Origin: an uncultured Paracoccus sp.
Lineage (GTDB): Bacteria; Pseudomonadota; Alphaproteobacteria; Rhodobacterales; Rhodobacteraceae
Direction of reading: 5' to 3'
Assembly: GCF_937873615.1 (NCBI RefSeq)
Contig: NZ_CALMYP010000066.1
Coordinates: 124,001 to 188,000 of the forward strand
DNA: 64,000 nt
Of this stretch, positions 7,718 through 16,018 are shown piece after piece. Numbering within the stretch: the stretch's first letter is position 1; each line of letters begins with the position of its first letter. A model generated the notes under the pieces. The model worked only from the letters and a program-made list of their open reading frames with translations, made no database searches and was not told the DNA's origin. The position numbers and the translations under genes are program-made.

Positions 7718-8827
7718 TCAAGGCATGATGCGATTGGTGTTGGCCGGATGCCCGTCCGGCCAGGGGTCGGAAAGGCGCGGATCGGACAGGAAATCCTCGT
7801 CCGTCAGGCTTTCCAGGAAGGCGATGATGTCGTCGATCTCGGCCTCGGTCGCGGTGAAGCCCGCGATCATGCCGTCCTTCATCGGATGGCCGGGTGCGCG
7901 GCCCGCCGTGGCGTAATGCGCCATCACGCCCCGCAGATCGGGGACCGAGCCGTCGTGCATGTAAGGTGCCGTCACCGCGACATTGCGCAGCGAGGGGGTC
8001 CGAAAGCGCCCTGCATCCTCGGCCCTGCGGGTGATCTCGATCAGGCCGGGGACGGCGGCGGGATAGGGGTCGTAAAGCCCGGTATTGTGGAAGCCGATTT
8101 CGGGCTGCGACGATCGCGAGGTCTGCAGATTATCCGTGAACATCGCGCCCTGATGGCAGTGATAGCACTCAAACCGATGATCAAAGAACAACTGCTCGCC
8201 GCGCTTGGCGGAGGGCGACAGGGCGTCGGTCTCGCCCCAATATTTGTAGCGGTCATAGGCGCTGTTGACCGAGATCATGCTGCGCTCGAACGCGGCCAGC
8301 GCGCGGGTGACGGTAAAGAGGTCTGGCGCGGGCCGGTCGGGGAAAGCCTCGGGAAAAGCCGTGGCGTAATAGGGATCGGCGGCGAGCAGCGCAAAGATCC
8401 GGTCGTCCTGGCCCGCGCTGCCCATCTCTTCCGGGTTTTCGCCGAACATCGGGATCAGCGACTGGAATTCGAGGCTGTCCATATGCGGATTGGCCCAGGT
8501 CAGCACCGGGAAATAACCCGCATTCGCCAGACCCGGCGCGTTCTTCGCCCCGGTGATGCCCTCGATCCCGACAGCGGTTTCCCGGCCATCGGTAAAGGCG
8601 CGCTCCTGCACATGACAAGACACGCAGGCGACCGTGCCGTCGCGCGACAGCCGGGCATCGTAGAACAGGTGCCGCCCCAAATCGACCTTGGCCGCCGACA
8701 TGGGATTGTCGGCGGGCACGGGCGGCGGCGGCATCCAGACGGGCAGCGGCCAGACGTAATCCTCGGCAGGGGCACTTTGCGCCCCGGCCAGGATCATGAC
8801 CGCCACCTGAAAGATCAGGCGGCGCAT
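7718..8827 (-). CDS. mbnH: MbnH-like diheme enzyme (cytochrome c peroxidase/MauG superfamily)
   Basis: 369 aa. A signal peptide of about 21 residues precedes two c-type heme motifs, CVSCH at 68-72 and CYHCH at 221-225, in the spacing of bacterial diheme peroxidases. DLGRHLFYDARLSRDGT (49-65) and the late FRTPSLRNVAVTAPYMHDGS segment (275-294) are superfamily hallmarks. W111 lies between the heme motifs and could be the electron relay. The gene begins six bases after the stop of an MbnP-like gene, the arrangement that defines MbnH. Studied MbnH is a MauG relative that converts a tryptophan of its partner MbnP to kynurenine. A plain cytochrome c peroxidase is the alternative, but the neighbour argues against it. 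Confidence 0.83.
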   Translation of the reverse strand: MRRLIFQVAVMILAGAQSAPAEDYVWPLPVWMPPPPVPADNPMSAAKVDLGRHLFYDARLSRDGTVACVSCHVQERAFTDGRETAVGIEGITGAKNAPGLANAGYFPVLTWANPHMDSLEFQSLIPMFGENPEEMGSAGQDDRIFALLAADPYYATAFPEAFPDRPAPDLFTVTRALAAFERSMISVNSAYDRYKYWGETDALSPSAKRGEQLFFDHRFECYHCHQGAMFTDNLQTSRSSQPEIGFHNTGLYDPYPAAVPGLIEITRRAEDAGRFRTPSLRNVAVTAPYMHDGSVPDLRGVMAHYATAGRAPGHPMKDGMIAGFTATEAEIDDIIAFLESLTDEDFLSDPRLSDPWPDGHPANTNRIMP

Positions 8828-8833
8828 CGATAT

Positions 8834-9676
8834 CTACCGTGCCGTGATCAGCGATTGCTGGCCGGCCGCCACATCCATGTAGGGCAGCCCCAGCTTTGCC
8901 ATCACCGTCATGCAATCGCCATCGTCCGGGAAGGACATGCAGCCGGGCGAGGTCTCGGGGGCGTTTACCGTCAGATCGGCATCGGCCACGACCGGCGCCG
9001 GATCGACAACCAGAACGTTCTTCGCCGGATCGAACCCGTCCACCTTCAGCGAGAGCGTGTTCGGATTCTTGCACGCGGTCGGTGCCTCGGTCTTGGAGGC
9101 GGCATCGCACATGGTCGAGCCGAGGTGCAGGAACCAGCCGGCTGCCTCATTGCCCTCGGCCTTCTGCGCGGGCACCATGTCGATGCGCACGAATTTATAG
9201 CCACCCTGCCAGTTCCAGAACATCGCCGTCGTGTTGAGCGGCGCAGGCGCAAGCGTTGGGTCGACGTGGTTTTCCTCGAAGGGAATGCCGACATCGAATG
9301 CGATGCCGGTATACTCACCTGCCGGGACGGTCCCGGTCAGCGCGGCATGGGTGCCCGGCGTGCCATTGGTGCAGCCACCGCTCGCGTCCTCGAAATCCAG
9401 CAGCGCGACATCGCCCGACTGCCACTGGCCGTCCTGATCCAGCGTGATGGGCTGTCGGCTGCCGTCCGCGCGGATCATTGCCGCGTTCGAGACAAACATC
9501 CGGAAATCGGTCGCGGTCACGTCGGCGCTGGTTGATCCCATCTCCGGATAGCTTTCCGTGCAGGAAAACGGCTTGCCGCCGATCTCGGCCACGAAGGGAA
9601 TCGTGACGTTCACGTCGTCGGCCAACGCGGGCATCGCGACAGCTGCAGCGATTGCTGCGACAAGAATATGTTTCAT
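8834..9676 (-). CDS. mbnP: MbnP-family copper-binding periplasmic protein
   Basis: 280 aa from the ATG at 9676, chosen over an ATG nine codons upstream because a clean signal peptide (MKHILVAAIAAAVAMPALA) begins there after an AGAGAGA motif. The mature protein starts DDVNVTIPFVAEIGGKPF and has the family order: TDFRMFVSNAAMIRADG (56-72), AGEYTGIAFDVGIPFEENH (119-137), FWNWQGGYKFVRID (153-166) and WFLHLGSTMC (181-190). In characterised MbnP one Trp is oxidised to kynurenine by MbnH and helps bind Cu(I). Candidate residues here are W85, W154, W156 and W181, with H137 and H184 as possible copper ligands. It is the second gene of the copper operon and directly precedes mbnH. Confidence 0.85.
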   Translation of the reverse strand: MKHILVAAIAAAVAMPALADDVNVTIPFVAEIGGKPFSCTESYPEMGSTSADVTATDFRMFVSNAAMIRADGSRQPITLDQDGQWQSGDVALLDFEDASGGCTNGTPGTHAALTGTVPAGEYTGIAFDVGIPFEENHVDPTLAPAPLNTTAMFWNWQGGYKFVRIDMVPAQKAEGNEAAGWFLHLGSTMCDAASKTEAPTACKNPNTLSLKVDGFDPAKNVLVVDPAPVVADADLTVNAPETSPGCMSFPDDGDCMTVMAKLGLPYMDVAAGQQSLITAR

Positions 9677-9743
9677 TGTGGTTCTCTCTGGCTTGGTCGC
9701 CATTGCGGCGACATCATGAGTTGATCGAAGTCGTCAGATTCGA

Positions 9744-10109
9744 TCAGGCCAGAGGTGGAGCGCGTGTCCCATGCGCGGGATCAAGAACCGCACGCCGCGC
9801 GCGGTCCTGACATGGGGCAACGATTCTCGCGACGAAGATCAGGTCGGCTTTGAAGACGCTGACGGGTGGGTCGGGCAATATCGTGGCCGCGACGATATGG
9901 CAGGCTGGGCAATCGCCAGTCATCGCCTGCTCGTCATCGCCCATATCGCCGCAAAGCGCCGAAAGATCGCCACCCGAGAGGACATAGTTTTCAAGCGCCA
10001 CATCGGATGCGGTCGGCATGCGATGGCCAAAGCCCACCGCGACAAGCGCGAAGGCGATCAGGCCGACAACGGCGACCCTGCAGACCAATGCACGAACCTT
10101 CATGTCCAT
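9744..10109 (-). CDS. Small exported or anchored Cys-rich protein (DUF2946-like)
   Basis: 121 aa, first gene of the leftward copper operon. An N-terminal hydrophobic segment (residues 10-28) may be a signal peptide or anchor. The rest carries C53, then CPACH at 67-71, and a second hydrophobic stretch (VFKADLIFVARIVA). DUF2946 proteins are small Cys-rich proteins common in copper loci, and the layout agrees, but the match is by eye. CPACH also satisfies the CxxCH rule for covalent heme c. An overlapping plus-strand frame (9771-10178) is judged a shadow because it has no family resemblance and opposes the operon. Metal binding or a chaperone role is inference from context. Confidence 0.6.
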   Translation of the reverse strand: MDMKVRALVCRVAVVGLIAFALVAVGFGHRMPTASDVALENYVLSGGDLSALCGDMGDDEQAMTGDCPACHIVAATILPDPPVSVFKADLIFVARIVAPCQDRARRAVLDPAHGTRAPPLA

Positions 10110-10132
10110 CGGCTCATCTTGTCAGAACGACT

Positions 10133-10154
10133 GCATTGCGACAAGACGCATTGC
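10133..10154. repeat. GCATTGC direct repeat upstream of copper operon
   Basis: Two copies of GCATTGC, at 10133-10139 and 10148-10154, start 15 bp apart and lie 24-45 bp upstream of the first copper gene start (10109). The position suits an operator for a metal-responsive regulator. The repeat does not look like the CueR dyad, so no regulator is proposed. Confidence 0.3.
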
Positions 10155-10469
10155 AGCGCCAGAGCTGGGCATTATTGACACATCCCCTGCCCGGATCGAG
10201 ACGGAACTGCTGTGCGATGCGGGCTGGAGGCACCGAGCATGGTGAGGTGACTGAATTTGATAGAGAAATCGGTTCTGTAGGCAGCGCCGAAACCGGGGCC
10301 GGGACTGTCGGATCCTCGGCAGCGAGGTGCAGAGATTTGCGCCCTGCATCCACCGTTTGCGGCAACTGGGCGTTTACCCTGCACTGTTGCCGTGCCGGAC
10401 GCCCGAGGGTGTCCAACCCATCATCAAAGCCAACATGGCGCAGCATAGCATATTCTTCAAAACAAAAAA

Positions 10470-10498
10470 TTTTGATTGAATAATTTTTTAATTCAAAA
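10470..10498. promoter_or_regulatory. AT-rich inverted repeat upstream of dctQ
   Basis: TTGAAT at 10476-10481 pairs with ATTCAA at 10491-10496, and the match extends imperfectly outward (TTTTGA at 10470, TCAAAA ending 10498). It lies about 33-60 bp before the dctQ start in a stretch that is nearly all A and T. It may be an operator or promoter element. Confidence 0.35.
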
Positions 10499-10530
10499 TA
10501 TTATTTGCCGTAGATCAGCGAGGTGTCTTC

Positions 10531-11019
10531 ATGCGGCGGCAGCCATTGCACTCGAGTCTCGATGCAGTGTTCAAGCTATGCGGCTTTGTCGCCAGCGCCA
10601 GTTTCGGCGCTCTGACGCTGAACGTCACGGCGGATATCCTGTTCCGCAATCTCGGCATCGCCAAATGGCCATGGCTGAACGAAGTCACGGAGTATCTTCT
10701 GACCATCGCCACCTTCTTTGGTGCGCCCTGGCTGTTGCGCGCCCATGGCCATGTCAATGTCGATGTCGTGTTGCGGCTGGTGCCGGATGTGGTGGCGGGG
10801 CTGCTTGGCAGGCTGGCCAATATTCTGGGCCAGCTGATCTGCGCGTTGATGTTCTACGAATCGCTGCGGGTGATCGCTGACACCCGCGCCGTGGGGTCGC
10901 TGGTGTTCAAGAACCTGATCTTCCCCGAATGGTATCTGCAGATCCCCATGGTCGTCTGTTTCGGCCTGTGCACGCTGGAACTGTTGGGCCGCGTCCTTCA
11001 GGGAAGGGTTGAGGCATGA
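10531..11019 (+). CDS. TRAP transporter small permease subunit (DctQ type)
   Basis: 162 aa with four hydrophobic segments (about 15-37, 52-68, 85-108, 125-150). The layout and the conserved NVTADILFRNLG and EVTEYLLTIATFFGAPWLLR segments are those of DctQ, the four-helix subunit of TRAP transporters that import organic acids with a separate binding protein. GAGGTG lies eight bases before the ATG. The gene overlaps the start of the large permease gene by four bases (ATGA), as usual, but that gene is truncated and no binding protein is present. The protein is therefore probably useless unless paired with subunits encoded elsewhere. Confidence 0.85.
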   Translation: MRRQPLHSSLDAVFKLCGFVASASFGALTLNVTADILFRNLGIAKWPWLNEVTEYLLTIATFFGAPWLLRAHGHVNVDVVLRLVPDVVAGLLGRLANILGQLICALMFYESLRVIADTRAVGSLVFKNLIFPEWYLQIPMVVCFGLCTLELLGRVLQGRVEA

Positions 11020-11140
11020 TGACCTGGTGGTTGACCTTGCTGGTGCTGGGCGGCCTGCTGGCGGCGCTCTTCGCGGTTGGGCTGCCGGTGGCCCTGGCCT
11101 TTCTTGGCGTCAATACCGCGCTTCTGGGCGGGACCCTGTC
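11016..11140 (+). pseudogene. Truncated TRAP large permease (DctM) N-terminus
   Basis: About 40 codons remain: MMTWWLTLLVLGG, then LPVALAFLGVNTALLGG, the first membrane helix of a DctM large permease (normally about 430 aa). After about 11135-11145 the frame no longer resembles DctM, and the opposite strand begins to encode an integrase. The break is thus a deletion or recombination junction, not a simple stop. The end coordinate is approximate. Confidence 0.75.
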
Positions 11141-11668
11141 GCAAGCCACAGCGACGTCCTGCCAGCCCAGCACTTCGTCAGCTTCGCCCTGCCAGAAATC
11201 ATCGGCCTTGCCACGGGCGTATTCATACCTGGTCGAGGCTGCCAGATCCTCTGCCGCCTGCCCATGTTCCTCGAAGGTCGGCGTGGGTGCCTCGGGCAAT
11301 TCACCTATGACCCGTCCGTCATCATCCAGTTCGACGAAACCGCCCAACCGGATGTCTTCATCCTCATCCAGCAGATAGCGGTAATAGGCAGCCTTGGCAG
11401 CCGCGACCTGATCGGGCGTCAGTTCATCCTGAACCCCGATCCGCTCGCCCCTGATCTTGCGGCGATGCGCCTCGAACCGGCGATCAACCTCCACCGCAGC
11501 CAGCCGGACCAACCGCAAGGCCACGGCCCGGTCCTTGGTCTTGAGCGAGGAGGTTTCCTCGGCTTTCGGGTAGCTGTCCTTGATGTGCTGCGGGATGGCA
11601 GCACGGTGATAATATACCGCTCCACGGCGGGCCAAACGGGTGTGTCCAGTCACGGCAACAAGCCTCAT
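11141..11668 (-). pseudogene. Truncated tyrosine-type site-specific integrase, N-terminal part only
   Basis: From the ATG at 11668 the product reads MRLVAVTGHTRLARRGAVYY, then HRAAIPQHIKDSYPKAEETSS and LKTKDRAVALRLVRLAAVEVD. This is the N-terminal arm-binding domain (DUF6538 type) found in tRNA-targeting phage and island integrases of Rhodobacteraceae. About 175 residues survive, up to FWQGEADEVLGWQDVAVA. The core-binding and catalytic domains (R-H-R-Y) are gone, replaced by the dctM fragment on the other strand. The gene begins 85 bases from tRNA-Ala, the usual position for an island integrase. Confidence 0.8.
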
Positions 11669-11753
11669 CACTGTAACACTTCCCCGTAGCAGGACACCGA
11701 AATTCCCCGGCAATTGCAGGAAATTAGATGAAAAACAATGCGCTAGAAGTGAC

Positions 11754-11829
11754 TGGTGGAGCCGAGGGGAATCGAACCCCTGGCCTCATCATTGCGAACG
11801 ATGCGCTCTACCAACTGAGCTACGGCCCC
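11754..11829 (-). tRNA. tRNA-Ala (CGC)
   Basis: 76 nt on the minus strand. The acceptor stem is GGGGCCG with CGGCTCC (one G-T pair), followed by encoded ACCA. The D arm reads TAGCTCAGTTGGTAGAGC and the T arm GGGGTTCGATTCCCC. The 7-base anticodon loop TTCGCAA gives anticodon CGC, which reads GCG alanine codons. Its 3' end lies next to the truncated integrase, so it is probably the attachment site of the lost island. The tRNA is intact. Confidence 0.95.
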
Positions 11830-11935
11830 ATCAGGCGCGGTATTTGGGGCAGGCTCGTCTCAATGTCAAGCTGGGAATCGCGGGGCTTGCGCCGGGGGGC
11901 GCGGCGGTTCATGACATTGGGAAAAAAGGAATGTC

Positions 11936-13138
11936 ATGGATATCGTCATCTTGGGCGCGGGGCAGGCGGCGGCGTCGATGGCTGCGAAGCTACGGGCGCT
12001 TGGCTCGGGTGCCACGATCACCGTTATCGGGGATGAGGCAGCAGCACCCTATCAGCGCCCCCCCTTGTCGAAGGCCTATCTGCTGGGCGATATGCCGCTG
12101 GAGCGGCTGACCCTGCGCGCCGACGAGTGGTGGAGAGAGCAGGATATCCGGCTGATGACCGGCACCAAGGCGACCCGGATCGACCGCGCAAAGCAGGTTG
12201 TGGAGACGGGCGCCGGACCCCTGCGCTATGACATGCTTGCCCTGACGCTCGGAGCGGAGCCGCGGCACCTGCCGGTCGGGATGGGCGGCGATCTGGCGGG
12301 GGTTCATGCGATCCGCAAGCTGAACGATATCGCGGGGCTGGCGCCGGAGCTGGTGGCGGGGCGCAATCTCGTGGTGATCGGCGGCGGCTATATCGGGCTG
12401 GAAGCGGCGGCGGTCGCCCGCAAGCTGGGTCTGAACGTGACCCTGATCGAGGCCGCGCCGCGCATTCTCGGGCGGGTCGCGGCGGCGGAAACGGCCGATC
12501 TGATCCGCGAGTTGCACCGGGCGCATGGGGTCGAGATCGTCGAGGGCACCGGGCTGGCGGCACTGGAAGGCACGGATCGGGTCAGCGCCGCGCGGCTGGA
12601 CGACGGGCGCAGCCTGCCAGCGGATCTGGTCATCCTCGGGATCGGGATCGCGCCCGAGACGGCGCTTGCCGCCGAGGCCGGATTGCAGATCGAGAACGGG
12701 ATCGCCTGCGATGCGCAGGGGCGGACCTCCGTTCCCAATATCTGGGCGGCGGGGGATTGCGCCTCGTTTCTTTGGCAGGGGCAGCGGATGCGGCTGGAAA
12801 GCGTCGGCAATGCCATCGACATGAGTGAGCTGGTGGCCGGGAACATGCTGGGCGCGGGGCAGGATTATGCGCCGAAGCCGTGGTTCTGGTCGGACCAATA
12901 CGACGCGAAGCTTCAGATCGCCGGGCTGAACGCGGGCTATGACCGGATCGTGCAGCGCCCGTGCGAGGGCGAACATGCCGGCTCGGTCTGGTATTACCGC
13001 GCGGGGCAGTTGATCGCGGTCGATGCGCTGAACGACGCCCGCGCCTATATGGTCGGCAAGCGGCTGATCGAGGCCGGGCGCAGCCCCGAGCCGGCGCGCG
13101 TCGCCGATGCCGGCATCCCGGTGAAGGAATTGATGTGA
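11936..13138 (+). CDS. NAD(P)H-dependent ferredoxin reductase (FAD, rhodocoxin/putidaredoxin reductase type)
   Basis: 400 aa. The N-terminal FAD Rossmann motif is MDIVILGAGQAAASMAAKLR, followed by YQRPPLSKAYL near residue 40, typical of reductases that feed Rieske dioxygenases or P450s through a [2Fe-2S] ferredoxin. The NAD(P) Rossmann motif is VVIGGGYIGLEAAAVARKLG near residue 145. The second FAD contact is SVPNIWAAGDCA near 265-276. The C-terminal WFWSDQYDAKLQIAGL segment is characteristic of the family. No ferredoxin or oxygenase gene is adjacent, so its partner is unknown. Its stop overlaps the rsmD GTG start. Confidence 0.88.
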   Translation: MDIVILGAGQAAASMAAKLRALGSGATITVIGDEAAAPYQRPPLSKAYLLGDMPLERLTLRADEWWREQDIRLMTGTKATRIDRAKQVVETGAGPLRYDMLALTLGAEPRHLPVGMGGDLAGVHAIRKLNDIAGLAPELVAGRNLVVIGGGYIGLEAAAVARKLGLNVTLIEAAPRILGRVAAAETADLIRELHRAHGVEIVEGTGLAALEGTDRVSAARLDDGRSLPADLVILGIGIAPETALAAEAGLQIENGIACDAQGRTSVPNIWAAGDCASFLWQGQRMRLESVGNAIDMSELVAGNMLGAGQDYAPKPWFWSDQYDAKLQIAGLNAGYDRIVQRPCEGEHAGSVWYYRAGQLIAVDALNDARAYMVGKRLIEAGRSPEPARVADAGIPVKELM

Positions 13139-13698
13139 GGATCATCGGCGGCAGGCTGCGCGGGCTGAAACTGGCCGAGATCGGGGCCGGCGATCCGGCG
13201 GCGCATCTGCGTCCGACCACCGACCGGGTGCGCGAGACCATGTTCAACCTGCTGATCAACAGCCTCGGCATCGGGCTGGAGGGCGCGCGGGTGCTGGATC
13301 TCTTTGCCGGCAGCGGTGCCCTTGGGCTGGAGGCATTGTCGCGGGGCGCGGCACGGGTGGCCTTTGTCGATGACGGGGCGGCGGCACGGGCGCTGCTGCG
13401 CGCCAATATCGAGAAGACGCGCGCCATGGGCACGACCGATGTCTGGCGTCGGGATGCGACAAGGCTGGGACCGAACCGGGGCGCGGGTTACGATCTGGTC
13501 TTCATGGACCCGCCCTATGGCATGGCCCTGGGCGAGGCCGCGCTGCAATCGGCGCTTGAAGGCGGCTGGTTGGCCCCCGACGCCGTGCTGGTCTGGGAGG
13601 AGAGCACGCCCCCCACCCTGCCAGATGGCTTCGCGCTGCTGGATCAGCGCCGCTATGGCGAGACGCTGGTGACGATCCTGCAAAGGCAGGCGGCATAG
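13135..13698 (+). CDS. rsmD: 16S rRNA (guanine966-N2)-methyltransferase RsmD
   Basis: 187 aa. The start is GTG at 13135, inside the reductase stop, because the family begins MRIIGGRLRGLKL; the frame is open further upstream but that part is a shadow. RPTTDRVRETMFN (residues 24-36) is an RsmD signature, ARVLDLFAGSGALGLEALSRG is the SAM-binding motif I region, and FMDPPYG carries the catalytic DPPY. The enzyme methylates G966 of 16S rRNA during 30S assembly. It runs convergently with dapD, separated by 18 bp. Confidence 0.9.
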   Translation: MRIIGGRLRGLKLAEIGAGDPAAHLRPTTDRVRETMFNLLINSLGIGLEGARVLDLFAGSGALGLEALSRGAARVAFVDDGAAARALLRANIEKTRAMGTTDVWRRDATRLGPNRGAGYDLVFMDPPYGMALGEAALQSALEGGWLAPDAVLVWEESTPPTLPDGFALLDQRRYGETLVTILQRQAA

Positions 13699-13716
13699 GC
13701 CGCCCGCCCTGTCCGG

Positions 13717-14541
<825 letters not shown>

Positions 14542-14636
14542 GGGTCTCTCCTCGGTCAGGGTGGAAACTGCTTCGCAACGGCTATAAGCGGGGGGGTGAG
14601 CAGGCGCAATGCGCGCGAACCAACCAGAGGCCATAG

Positions 14637-15467
14637 ATGACCGAAGACGACGCCCGCGCCCATCCCTTCCCGCATAGCCGGGAAGATGCGAAATCCGCCG
14701 AGAAGACCCCGGACACGCCGCAGACCCGCGCACCGGCCTATAAGCTGGCCTTCGCGGATACCGATTTCCTGCTGCGCGAGGAATTGCGCGCCGTGCGCCT
14801 GCAGCTGGAACTGCTGAAGCCGCAGATGATCCTGGACGAGCGCGGCATCGAATCGACCGTGGTCATGTTCGGCGGCGCCCGCATCCCCGCACCCGAAGAC
14901 AAGGGCAGCGCCCGCACCGAAACGCTGGCCGGCCTGTCGAAATATTACGACGAGGCCTATCGCTTCGCCCGGCTGATGACCGAGCGCAGCCTGAAGACCT
15001 ATGGCCGGGAATTCGTTATCTGCACCGGCGGCGGCCCCGGCGTGATGGAGGCCGGCAACAAGGGCGCCCATGAGGCCGGTGGGCAGTCCATCGGCCTCGG
15101 CATCGTGCTGCCGCACGAACAGGCGCCGAACGAATATGTGACCCCGGACCTGTCATTCAACTTCCACTATTTCGCCATCCGCAAGATGCACTTCCTGCTG
15201 CGCGCACGGGCGATCACCGTCTTTCCCGGCGGTTTCGGCACCATGGACGAGCTGTTCGAGACCCTGACCCTGATCCAGACCGGGCGCATGAAGCGGGTGC
15301 CGCTGCTGCTGTTCGGACGCGAGTTCTGGGATTCCGTGATCGACTGGAAGGCATTGGCCGATGCCGGCACGATCAGCGCCAGCGACCTGAGCCTGATGCA
15401 ATATGTCGAGACGGCGCAGGAAGCGGTCGATATCATCGACGCCTTCGATCCCGACGCCTGCGACTGA
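14637..15467 (+). CDS. LOG-family (TIGR00730) nucleotide-binding protein
   Basis: 276 aa. A roughly 50-residue variable N-terminus precedes a Rossmann fold with [14 protein letters not shown], the phosphate-binding [16 protein letters not shown] near residues 125-140, and [12 protein letters not shown] near 196-207. The last two are the LOG family signatures. Characterised members are cytokinin-activating phosphoribohydrolases or related nucleotide 5'-monophosphate nucleosidases; the bacterial substrate here is unknown. The length matches the longer LOG-like subgroup. A strong hairpin follows the stop. Confidence 0.85.
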   Translation: MTEDDARAHPFPHSREDAKSAEKTPDTPQTRAPAYKLAFADTDFLLREELRAVRLQLELLKPQMILDERGIESTVVMFGGARIPAPEDKGSARTETLAGLSKYYDEAYRFARLMTERSLKTYGREFVICTGGGPGVMEAGNKGAHEAGGQSIGLGIVLPHEQAPNEYVTPDLSFNFHYFAIRKMHFLLRARAITVFPGGFGTMDELFETLTLIQTGRMKRVPLLLFGREFWDSVIDWKALADAGTISASDLSLMQYVETAQEAVDIIDAFDPDACD

Positions 15468-15473
15468 ATTGGA

Positions 15474-15499
15474 AAGGCCCGGCGCAATGGCCGGGCCTT
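15474..15499. terminator. Bidirectional terminator between LOG-family gene and rppH
   Basis: The 10-bp stem AAGGCCCGGC (15474-15483) and GCCGGGCCTT (15490-15499) encloses a 6-base loop between two convergent genes. TTC follows on the plus strand and TTTCC on the minus strand, so it can serve both. Confidence 0.75.
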
Positions 15500-15520
15500 C
15501 TATCCATCCGTGAAATCCGC

Positions 15521-16018
15521 TCAGGCCAGCTTGTCGCGGAAGATCGCGAAAACCTGTTCATAGACCGCGCGCTTGAAGGGCACGATGGTTTCGATCAGGT
15601 CGCCGGCGCGCATCCAGGCCCATTTGTGGAACTCGGGATGTTCGGTGGCGATGTCGATCCGGGATTCGTCGCCGGTCAGGCGCATCAGCACCCATTTCTG
15701 GCGTTGCCCGCCATATTTGCCCTTCCAGACCTTGCCGACCAGTTCCGGCGGCAGGTCGTAATAGACCCAGTCCTCGGCCTCGGCCTCGATCTCGACCGCA
15801 TCGGGCGGCAGGCCGGTTTCCTCGCCCAATTCGCGGATCGCGGCCTCGACCGGGGTTTCGACCTTGTCGATCCCGCCCTGCGGCATCTGCCAGGCTTCGG
15901 CGGTGGTGTCGATGCGCAAACCGGCAAAGACCAGCCCCGCATCGTTGATCAGCACCACCCCCGCGCAGGGGCGATAGGGCAGCCCGGCGGGGCCAAGCCG
16001 TCCCTTATCCCCGGTCAT
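15521..16018 (-). CDS. rppH: RNA pyrophosphohydrolase
   Basis: 165 aa. The Nudix box is readable as [20 protein letters not shown] followed by TGL (residues about 48-70), matching GX5EX7[28 protein letters not shown] before it and [20 protein letters not shown] after it are RppH/NudH features, including the [10 protein letters not shown] strand. The enzyme removes pyrophosphate from mRNA 5' ends and starts decay; related enzymes hydrolyse dinucleoside polyphosphates. It is the last gene of the argC-to-rppH chain and its ATG overlaps the ctpA stop. Confidence 0.92.
   Translation of the reverse strand: MTGDKGRLGPAGLPYRPCAGVVLINDAGLVFAGLRIDTTAEAWQMPQGGIDKVETPVEAAIRELGEETGLPPDAVEIEAEAEDWVYYDLPPELVGKVWKGKYGGQRQKWVLMRLTGDESRIDIATEHPEFHKWAWMRAGDLIETIVPFKRAVYEQVFAIFRDKLA

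Larger units (their letters stand above)
10110..10530. other. Divergent intergenic region between copper operon and TRAP genes
   Basis: 421 bases without a credible gene. The left part should hold the copper operon promoter. The right part (about 10440-10506) is strikingly AT-rich compared with the flanks and probably holds the promoter of the TRAP permease. The short frames here show no family signal. No solute-binding dctP gene is present. Confidence 0.55.

Noticed and set aside
9771-10178. 135-codon plus-strand ORF opposite the DUF2946-like gene
   Set aside because: No signal peptide, no family and no ribosome site. The minus-strand frame continues the copper operon and has metal-binding cysteines.
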